64,000 nucleotides of DNA, from contig NC_133773.1 in the NCBI RefSeq assembly GCF_003597395.2, positions 72,570,249-72,634,248 of the forward strand. The letters are read 5' to 3'. Of the stretch, positions 55,342 through 64,000 are shown one piece after another. How positions within the stretch are numbered: the first letter of the stretch is position 1; every line of letters begins with the position of its first letter. The stretch comes from Chelonoidis abingdonii (Eukaryota > Chordata > Testudines > Testudinidae). Position numbers and translations under genes: made by a program. Below the pieces are notes generated by a model. It was not told the origin of the DNA and did not search any database. It saw only the letters and a program-made list of their open reading frames with translations.

Positions 55342-58300
55342 TAAAGCGGAAAGATGAAGGTAGAGAATACCCTATACTCCTAGTCACCACATAGCAGCAT
55401 CTCCTATGCCCAAATGGCTATATCTATTCTACTGTCCAGCAATCCATTGCAGACCCAACAGCCACTCTCCAAAAGCTATTCTCCTATGTTAGTGAACTCT
55501 GAGCATGCTCACATGAGTCCATCTTTTGTTACTAGGCATGAGCACCTTCTGTATATTGTCATGGAATAGTGTGGTCTCATGCTTTGTGGTACTTTGGAGA
55601 ATTGTTGGTAAGATTATGACACTAAGCACAGCGGGAAGAGTCTGAAAAATGTGCAGTCCAACAGCCTTCTATAGTTGATGTGTCTTAGCTGTTTCCTGAC
55701 CAACAGATGCGTAGTTGAACAGTTCTGACTTCAGTCAGTAGAAGGTAGTGGTAGATGCACACACACTGGTCAATTCATTTTGTGTATCATGGGCCACGTG
55801 GACCAGTAGTCTTTAGTCAGGTAAATATTCATGTGGGTAAGAGTTGGATTAATTGCGACTCTCAACCTGTTTTACAAAAATAGTACTGTATCGGTTTGTG
55901 TCAGTGCTGGGCTTTCTAAAACAGAGAAGAGAAGCAGTAAGAGCACAACTGTCACTTATGTGAATGGAGGCTTCAGGCAGATTGTCAATAAATAATGAGA
56001 GTGAGAGGCAGCAGTATGAAGCCCAGAGGAAGGGCCAGTTTTTGGAGATAAAGCAACGTACCAGATAAAACACCAGTAAGGACAACACAGCTAGAGTAGA
56101 CTTTGGCTTAGTCACACAGCAGTTTGTCATTGTGCCAAGTAAATGGGTTCATACTAGCCTGCCCATCACGTTATTACTATGTGATTAAAAATAATATAAG
56201 TAATATTAAGTGCTATTCCTTAAGTACATGTGTGGATGCTAAAGCTCTCCCCACCACTAATATTTAGGGCCTTTCACTTTCATCTAGTGTTCCATTCTCC
56301 TTCAGAAAGAATCAAAGCCAGAGTAAGAAGGAAATGTCTTGAGAACTCCATCTCTGCCGTTATTTGCTTTTGGCACTCACCAACTTGGCAAGAACAAGTC
56401 TTGTTTAAGGACCTGATCCAGCTTCCATGAAAAATTTCCATTCCTTCAGTGAGAGTTGGGCTGGGTCTTTAATATTTAGCATATGGAATACTTCATTTAT
56501 GTTGTCACTCCAAGTACTTCTGATTGTTTTATGCTAGGATGTCCTATGTTCAGGCTTAGTGTAATTTGGTCAATAGCACAGCTGACGTGTTACCAGTAAA
56601 TGCTACAGACAGTAAACATACTGTTCTTTCTCTAATGTATATCAGCAGCTATTTCTCTACCAAGCAGATTTAAAGTAGTATAGCTTTTGTACTGGTCATT
56701 TTGGGGGCTTTAACATCAACTGAGATCCTGAATGATTGTTGTAATTAAAGATCCCATGCTACTGTTTGCCACATATTCTGCATGGGTGTGCATAGAGTCT
56801 GATTCTGATCTCATTTACACTGGTGTAAATCAGGAGTAACATTTAAATTAATGGATTTACACAGGTGTAAAACTAGTGAGAACATAATCGGACCTATATA
56901 CATAGATACACAGGTGGAGTAAGACTATTGGACTATATTTGCTGTGTAACATCTTTGTGTGATCCTTTAACCACTTTTCTTCTCTTGGCAAGCACAAAAT
57001 GAGATACCTGCATGCCAGATACATGTGAGGCGCTGTCATTGAGCCAGACTAGAAGCCAGCTGCAGTACATGCTACATGGCAGCAGCGTCACATAAGGGAA
57101 GATGGGGAAGAATGGTCACAAAGAAATATTTCTCTCCTTTTAATCTCCTCTTCTCGTGTTTCTTTTTTCCTCAAGTAGCAGTGGTGCTGAATACTAATAA
57201 GGTAGTACTCGGTGCAAGTCCAGCTGCCATTTGGAGTTCATTCAGGTTCTGAATAGCCTAAGTGAATTTGTGCCAATAATTTGGAAGTTTTTCTAACCCA
57301 CTAAAACTGGTTAATTTCTTGATACCATCAGGACAAGGAGTTGAAGCAGAAGCATAGGATATTCTAAATAGGCACAGGTCATGCAGTAGGAAAAGAGCAT
57401 ATTTTTTTTTAGGATAATCTGTTTGCAATATAATGCAATTTATCTTCACAAACTAAAAAGAAACAAAGACAATCACAGAACATTAACACTATAAATTAGG
57501 AAACTAGAAACTATGGCGGTGGTGACACAGCAAGTTGGGTTGCTATTGCAAATGTAATTGTCAAGTATTGAAATTGTGTCTCAAAGATTAGTGTGGAGCA
57601 GAGGGAGGGACGTTTTAATTGGCATAGCTACAGGAGTATTGCAGAATTTGAATCAAATTAGACTCTCATTTATCTCTAGGCAATGCCCATGGAGTCAATA
57701 GACTGAATTTTTGAAAGGACAAAATTTCCTCATCTTATAGTACTTTGCTAGATCAGCCTAATTCACTACCAAAATAGAATGCTATATGGTACTAGCTTTA
57801 ATGCTGCACCCTGCCACTATACAGAAGGTGCTTAGGGATCAGAGATTTATATTAACAAATGAGAAATAAAAAGCTACGCATAGGCAGTAAAATGAGAATG
57901 ATTTTATTTATTTGTTTTTTTCAGTTCAATATTATAAATCAACTAACATGGCAAAAGCAATGGAAAGGTCATTTCATTTTGACTTCTGACATTGAAAATC
58001 TCTGCAGGAGGCTGTAGAATGAAAATTACATCTATATCATGGGCCAATTCATGTCCTCTTTTCTCAGGGAAATTCCCACAGGAATGAATGGGAGTTTTGC
58101 TTGAGAATGGCATGGAGGACTGGGCCCTAACTGATCCATTCTAAAGATCTAGTAACAGCCAGTGTTTCTTGCTTTACAGTTTTATTAATTGGCCAACTTC
58201 TGCTCTGTTATATCGCTGTATAGCTGGAATCACTCTGCTGGGTGACGGGAATTATAATTTACACCTTGCTCCTTACTGAAGACATCCAGCACAATCACTG

Positions 58301-58785
58301 CTTCATGATTGCAAACTACCTAAAAACAAAACAAAACAAACAACTCCCTCCCCAACAAAATACATTCAGTGTTGCCTATTCATAATTTTTTATCATGAGT
58401 CTCATAATATTTGGTGTTAGTCTTAGCTACTGGAATCAGGTTATTACCTCAGATCTCAGCTTTTCTTTTCTCTTTTTTTTTTAAGTTTCTAGCTCTCATG
58501 GCTGTGGAGAGCAGCTTGAAAACATGAACCCTAAAGAATCCAGCACTAGAAAGCAAATGAAAAGAACTCCAATTTTTTAAATACTATGGTTTTTGGAGGC
58601 TGACTCATAAGTTTTGAACACTAGGGGCTAGCAATACTGTTTTGTTTACTTTAATTTTGAGTAGAAACAGGTTTTTACTTTTATTTAAGGGTGTCATTAC
58701 ATCTTTAATAAATACTTCTGTCATAAGCAGAAGCAATTCAGGCATGATATGCAGCCATCTGGCCAGGCAATGCCTGGACTAAGGG
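55342..58785. other. Mostly unique AT-rich sequence
   Basis: No gene recognised. A foldback amniote repeat lies at 56797-56893 (separate entry). Frames at 55849-56130, 56230-56430, 56857-57039 and 57258-57449 lack support. Confidence 0.45.
56797..56893. repeat. Palindromic amniote interspersed repeat
   Basis: CTGATTCTGATCTCATTTAC with ACTGGTGTAAATCAGGAG on the left is mirrored by GGATTTACACAGGTGTAAA and a decayed GAGAACATAATCGG on the right, forming a foldback of about 97 bp. Confidence 0.65.
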
Positions 58786-59149
58786 CATGGCTACACTTAC
58801 ATTTTTGCAGCGCTGGTAGTTACAGCTGTGTAGGGCCAGCGCAGCAGTGTGTCCACACTGACAGCGACCAGCGCTGCAGTGTGTCCACATTTGCAGCATT
58901 TGCAGCGCTGTTGTGAGTGGTGCATTGTGGGCAGCTATCCCACAGAGCACCTCGTCCCATTTTGGCAACGTGGTTGTGGAAGGGACGAAGGGCGGGTCAT
59001 TCCCTTTCTCTGTTCCAAGACCATGGCTGCAATCGCCCTTTCAGCCCGTTTGTGCCATTGTGGTCTGTCGTTGATGTTCAGTAGAAATGGGCCTGAGCGG
59101 CTGTGGACTTGTTGTCGAATGTTGCACAGACTCAGTGCGCGTTGAGCTA

Positions 59150-60240
59150 TCTTCTTATGCTCCAGAGTGACCGTGGAAGTCAGAATGGATGAAATAGATC
59201 GGCGTGCGACCTACGATTAAATTGCTTGTGCATGTATTGTGGCTCTCCGGGGAACGCTGCCTTTGGGTGCGACAACAAGACTGAGTGGTGGCGCGATCAG
59301 ATCGAGCCAAGGTCTGGGATGACGAGCGTGGCTGCAGAACTTCTCCGGATGAGGAAAGCCCACTTTCTGGGACTGGTGCTAGCTCGCCCACCCTGCAGCC
59401 AAGGACACTGAACTGAGAAGCTGCCGTCAGTGAGAAGCGGGGGCTATTCGCAGTCTGAAGCTGGGCAACTCAGACTACCGGATCGCACACCAGTTTGGAT
59501 GGGAAGTCGACCGTCGGAATTAGGTGATGACAGTTGCAGGACAATCGAGTCCTGTAAGAAGAGCGTGACTGGGGAAAGTGGAGGCATATCTGGATGGTTG
59601 CACCAATGGGTTTCTACCTGTGAGGCAATAGAATGGGATGCATAGCTAATCTGGCACCCCCCCTGGCATCCAGTACTTAATCGGAAGGGTAATTCTCTAT
59701 GGTCTCAGGCCTTGTGGCACCTCTGGGCGTTTCACTGCTATTCACACAGGATAGGCTGGCAAAGGTGCAGATGCACCCTCTTCGGAACAGGGCATTAGGA
59801 AGCCGCAGGCAGGGACTTTTTTTCCCAACCGGAAGATCACAGTGAGGATGGAATGCTCGAGATCTGTATCGAGACCTTGGCCCCGTACTTAGCCTTGCTC
59901 ATGAAAATTACAGGGAAGTTGACAGGAGCAGGACCAGTGTCACACGGCTGAGCGGTGCCAGACGGTACTGTGGTAGGTGCTGTTGGCTTTAAAAGGGGAT
60001 GAGAATCCTACGGAAGCAGACGTGGGGGAAGCAGCATCCCAGCCTTAAACCGCATGCTGTCCGCCATCAATTTGTGAGGGAGGTGACACCTCAGTGAACA
60101 ATGAACCTCCGACATTCAATGCCTGGGGCAATTTGCAGGCCAGAGAAGGCCAGGTTCTCGAGAGGCCAGCACAGTGCTTCAAGAGTCGGATGCCTTAAGA
60201 CCATTGAGGCTGAAAGTCCAACGTTAAGTTGGGTCCTTCA
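59150..60240 (+). pseudogene. PIF/Harbinger DDE transposase remnant
   Basis: Pieces in all three frames resemble the Harbinger transposase: an INRKG.FSMV-like stretch at about 59676-59710, RFT..TG at about 59730, FRNR at about 59783, QAGTFFP.RKIT at about 59808-59842, and MKITGKL at about 59900. The frame changes every few dozen bases, so no ORF exceeds about 70 codons. I cannot place the three catalytic acidic residues with certainty. Either an old element or low base accuracy could produce this pattern (see findings). Confidence 0.6.
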
Positions 60241-60404
60241 CAGGAATGAAGTGCAGTAGTTGGCATGATTGCAGTGCCTATTTCATTGTGGTACATATGT
60301 TACACTCTTTGTAATAAAAAACTGTTTAAAGCAGAGAAATTCCTTATGTAAAATAGTACATAAACACGCGGGGTAGGGATGGCAGTAACGTGAAGCAGAG
60401 TTTG

Positions 60405-60770
60405 CTAGATCCTTCTTGAGTGGTGTGCACATGCCTGCGCCTTCAGGACTAATGCATGGTGATGGTAGTGGGAGGTGGTGGGTCCAGGGCTTGTGGTAGA
60501 TGAACGATGTTTCGCATGGCGTTGTAAGTAAGTATGGGTTGGGCGGGTGGTAGGGTGAAGGTTGTGTTGGGGAAAAGGGGGCACAATGAGGTGAGCCTTG
60601 GGATGGGGCAGGAAGGCACGTACGTGGCTTCGGCCTGCATGGCTAGCGATTGACTGCATGAGGTCGTTGTGGTCCAGGTGACTTTGCAGAGCCGATTTGT
60701 GCTTCCTGGACCCAATTCCTTGCTTTGGCAACCTGTTCCTTTCTTTGTAGTGTTCTTCTCCTGTTGTCAT
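60405..60770 (-). pseudogene. Harbinger accessory (Myb/SANT-like) protein C-terminus remnant
   Basis: A 121-codon minus-strand frame starts MTTGEEHYKERNRLPKQ and includes SRKHKSALQSHLDHNDLMQS and a His/Pro-rich tail. The lysine/arginine-rich segment plus ...LQSHLD..DLMQS pattern is that of accessory proteins in turtle Harbinger elements. It is convergent with the transposase remnant. The DNA-binding Myb/SANT part would lie further right, where the sequence is unreadable. It was probably coding in the ancestor and is now broken. Confidence 0.5.
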
Positions 60771-61069
60771 TTTCCCCCTCCATCCCGCTCAACTCTTGTT
60801 ATCTTTGGGATACAGATCGCATAACTTTCACACTCTCTCCTTCGCCTGATTTATTTCTTAGTCACGTAGTTTTTTCAGAAAAGTCTCGCTGATGGAGCAG
60901 TACCAGATCAACTTTTAAAAAAAACCAAGAGAGAAAACTGTTACTACAGGACCTGTATGTGTTTACTCACACTTAAGGAGTTAGTAACTTTTTTCAATCA
61001 TTTACACATTGCCGCTAGACAGGAAGGGCACAGCCTGCAGAGACCTAATGGTGATTCCCAGCATCTGCC

Positions 61070-61320
61070 ACAGCAGTACTCTGGGAAGCCATTTTCACAT
61101 GCGGCTCCCTGGGAAGGGGCTGTCTGGACTCTGGACTGCTGGCGGTTCTCGATGAATTGGGAAGCAAACGAGCACTAGGAACATAGTCACTGAACCTACC
61201 CCACTCTGCCCAGCAGTCTCGGGAGCCATCTTGCACACAGGCTCACTGGAAGGGGGAGCGCTTGCTTGACTCTGGATCCGGAGTGTCTGCTGAATCGGGA
61301 GAAGTCCAAGAGCAGACTGA
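61070..61320. repeat. Diverged tandem duplication inside the Harbinger element
   Basis: Two consecutive units share TCTGGGAAGCCAT...GGCTCCCTGGGAAGGGG and CTCGGGAGCCAT...GGCTCACTGGAAGGGG, followed in each by GACTCTGGA...CTG and a GAATTGGGA/GAATCGGGA block. The period is about 130-140 bases. Confidence 0.6.
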
Positions 61321-61692
61321 GGGAAATAGCACTTAACAGTTACCCTGCTTTTACCACAAGATTACCCCCCGATATCTCGCGCTCCGGGTCACCTGGTAAG
61401 CGGATGGGTCTTCTTAGCTATGCATCGTATCCGCCTCGGTCCTGACGCAGCTGCCTGTGATGGCACAATGATCCCCCCCCTCACAGGCCACATGGCCGGA
61501 CGCATTAGCCTGACTGGGACAAGGGACCACGGGGCTCTCCCTACATAGAACTTGCGACAGCGTCATTGCACACGTCTGGCTGAAACTTTGAAGGATTCAG
61601 AGAGCTGATTAGCGCGACTGATGACGCCAAATCATGGTATTCGCACTCTAGGTCTTGCAGGCCCATAGCCCCCTCTCCCAACATTCCATTCC

Positions 61693-61717
61693 NNNNNNNN
61701 NNNNNNNNNNNNNNNNN
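61693..61717. other. Assembly gap, 25 Ns
   Basis: Exactly 25 consecutive Ns. A fixed 25-N spacer is a placeholder some gap-closing tools leave, so its true length is unknown. Confidence 0.99.
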
Positions 61718-64000
61718 GCCACTGAGTGTATTAGGAATAAACACGAAAATTCCCACCACTTATCATACATCACTAAAAGGTGATGACGGCTGGTTATCTA
61801 CCCAGATACAATGAAAATCTGCCCACTAAATTGACTATCGCGTAAAACACAAAGGTAAAACTGATAAAACACATTAACATAGCGATATAACGCATGAGAA
61901 TGAAACGACACCTACATCAGCATTTTTTAAGCGAAAATTTGACAACGCCTCAACAGCCATCTTTTTATAAACTGATGCACAGCACACATCAAAGGTTAAT
62001 GAATGAATCCACCACCATTATGCTGCTTTGATGGCATAGATCGATTAAACAGCTAATTTAAAACTGAGTCACTGATTGGAAATGATCAACGGCAGCGGTA
62101 GGTTCAAGGGTTAGATGGGAAGAAAAATTACAAATTAAATACTGGGCAAAATGTAGGGAAATACACTAGAATAGCGTCTCTACCCAGTCTGTGACTCTCC
62201 CCAACCCCACCCCAAAGTCGCCTCTTGTACGGCTCCATCTCACATCACTGGCCCTCCCCCTAACAGTCACTGAAGTCCTCTCTCCCAGGCAGGGGTGCGG
62301 CAACCCCACCGACTTGCGTACACATCTCTCGAACTGGGGCTATTATATGATTTCAAGGAACGTTATCAGATTTATACGACGCTGGCAGTGAGGAACGTCT
62401 AGATTGGTGTGTGTCTTAGGCGCCATGTTCAACCCCGGTAGGCCCATGTTACCTCGTCCTCCACACTCCCCCATGGTCATCTGCATGTGCAGTGTGACCC
62501 TGAACATAACCACTGCTCAGAGAGCTCCAGACAGGACACATCACAAAGGATACGGTACTGAAGTAAAATACATCACAGGAGGGGTAATTATCCCGAAATG
62601 AAACATTCCAAGTCTAGAAGTAAAGTCAAGACTTATTCCTATTAGCTGAAAATGAAGATTTTAGAATATGCATAAAATTGATTCTCCACGTACAACAGAC
62701 AGCAGATGAATAAAAATATTGTACAAGGTAATATACAGAAATGCTCTAGAAAAGTGGATTTGAGTTAAGAAGAGTTACACTGTGTATTGGTGTGACATGA
62801 CAATTACAATTTCACATACAAGGGGGATATTTGCACAGTTAATGGCTTTGGGAATGCCGTCAGCAGTTACTGATACATAATGTGTCTAGGACTCACCAAT
62901 AACTTCCCACAGCTCAGAACATTGAAATTGTAAATCATGAACAAGCTTAAAAAGAATATCGCTACATCTATGAAAGTAAAAGCAAACATACGAGAAATGA
63001 ATTTGACAAACCATTAACCCATGCAAATTATGTAGCGGAGGAAAATATCACAATAGGCACCATAGCTAAGTCTGCCCTGTAGGAACACACGGCAATTCAC
63101 GGAAGGGCTCAGAATTAGCATTTTAGTGTAAAGTCCATACAAATTATGTATAAAAGACACTATGATTTTTTCACTCAGGAATCACCGTACTGGTTGTTTC
63201 TCTATGGAAGCCCAGAAGTGAACAGATTAATAACATTTTGTCAGTATATAAAGTGCCATATTGCACGATTTCTGGGAGAGCCGTCTGTTATTTGGACAGT
63301 AGGCCACGGCCGTGGAGAGACGGAACCTTGGTTCATTTTATAACTTCTTCCATGCCAGCACTTTCTGGAAGTTGTCAAAGCATTTTCCATCGTTTTCCCT
63401 GGCCCTGTTGTTAATAGTGCTCTTGAGAAAGTGGAAGGAGAACCCCGCAGATCATAGCTAGTCCTAGATTATAACCATCGGAAGGAGAGGGGGGTGGGTG
63501 CTGGGGAATGATAATAAAGCAAAAATACAATGGTTATAATTTCAATCTTCTAAGTCCATCACCCAAATCTTCCCCGCCCCGGCCATCTGGAGGAGAACTA
63601 TAAAGTCTTGGGCAGCGGGGAACCGAGGCAAAGGATTGCAGTGTCTGACTCAAAGCACACAGAGATGAATTCACTTCCACGCGGAAAAGCCCAAGGGCTA
63701 TGAGGCTCTGCAGAAGGGGGGGAGGTGAACCAACCCCATTCTGCATACCTTTCCATTCACCCTATCTCGACACGACACAGAACAATCTCCCCTGCACGAT
63801 TGACCCACTTGAGCTGGCAGAGCCGCACGGGACTAAGAAGGAGAGAGGCCCAGCTCCAGACTCACCCCCTGCCACAGCCCCCAAAGCGGGCTAGAGCGTG
63901 CCTCTGAACTTTCCAATACTGCAATCGTCCACTGACCCAGCCGTCTACACCCCACACACAAACTTGTCACAGGAAACATCAGATTCGGGAAGAACCATAC
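61718..64000. other. Post-gap sequence, nothing recognised
   Basis: Mixed AT-rich and GC-rich patches with no frame longer than about 70 codons, no recognisable repeat terminus and no splice-supported exon. It may belong to the Harbinger element's far side or to flanking DNA. Base accuracy may be low here. Confidence 0.4.

Larger units (their letters stand above)
58786..61692. mobile_element. PIF/Harbinger-type element, long copy, truncated by gap
   Basis: The left terminus GGGCATGGCTACACTTACAT is followed by subterminal GCAGCGCTG repeats (58808, 58871 and 58908 region) and GTGGGCAGCTATCCCACAGA. A transposase-like reading runs left to right (59150-60240) and an accessory-protein-like reading runs right to left (60960-60400), the convergent arrangement of PIF/Harbinger elements. 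The right end is not seen because the sequence runs into a gap. Small indels break every frame. Confidence 0.75.

Overview
The window is intergenic-type vertebrate DNA, most likely from a turtle. The evidence is one split, intron-bearing gene at the left edge and a repeat population typical of testudines: CR1 and L3-like LINEs, Penelope-like elements (PLEs), DIRS1-like tyrosine-recombinase retrotransposons, PIF/Harbinger and hAT elements, and MIR-type SINEs. Bacterial features (operons, ribosome binding sites, CRISPR) are absent, and most open frames are chance or transposon-derived.

Left edge (1-2.2 kb): the first three coding exons of HPF1 (histone PARylation factor 1) lie on the minus strand, and the gene runs off the left end. 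Exon 1 sits in a CpG island with ETS-, Sp1- and CRE-like sites. A 78-bp PLE fragment with a perfect 12-bp target duplication lies in intron 1. I recognised no other cellular gene in the remaining 62 kb.

2.2-39 kb: mostly AT-rich unique-looking DNA with scattered repeats. These are MIR pairs, CR1 tails (3.0, 12-13, 15, 37.5 kb), a 737-bp hAT element (14.3 kb), short TIR elements (6.3, 16.5, 33.6 kb), two copies of an LTR-like family (7.4 and 23.8 kb) and a 2.2-kb internally deleted PIF/Harbinger element (30.2 kb). At 16.8-21.5 kb there is a three-layer nest: a 936-bp solo LTR (TSD TGGGC) inside a DIRS element, which itself splits a PLE tail.

39-47.3 kb: a nearly full-length DIRS element comes first (inverted terminal repeats, gag, RT/RNase H, tyrosine recombinase; all broken). 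It is followed by an inverted PLE tail, a short DIRS-derived foldback element, and a PLE with RT and GIY-YIG remains whose N-terminal coding segment has been inverted in place.

47.3-58.8 kb: a long, decayed CR1/L3-type LINE on the minus strand, two hAT-like elements, a decayed TIR transposon and unique sequence. 58.8-64 kb: a second PIF/Harbinger element whose transposase-like (plus) and accessory-protein-like (minus) reading frames are broken by many small indels, then a gap of exactly 25 Ns and unassignable sequence. This end may be low-accuracy gap-fill.

I did not find a convincing new biological system. The best leads are the hammerhead-like cores in the PLE tails, the in-place inversion in the PLE, and the well-marked nested insertions. 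Family assignments for repeats come from recognition of their sequence, without a database search.
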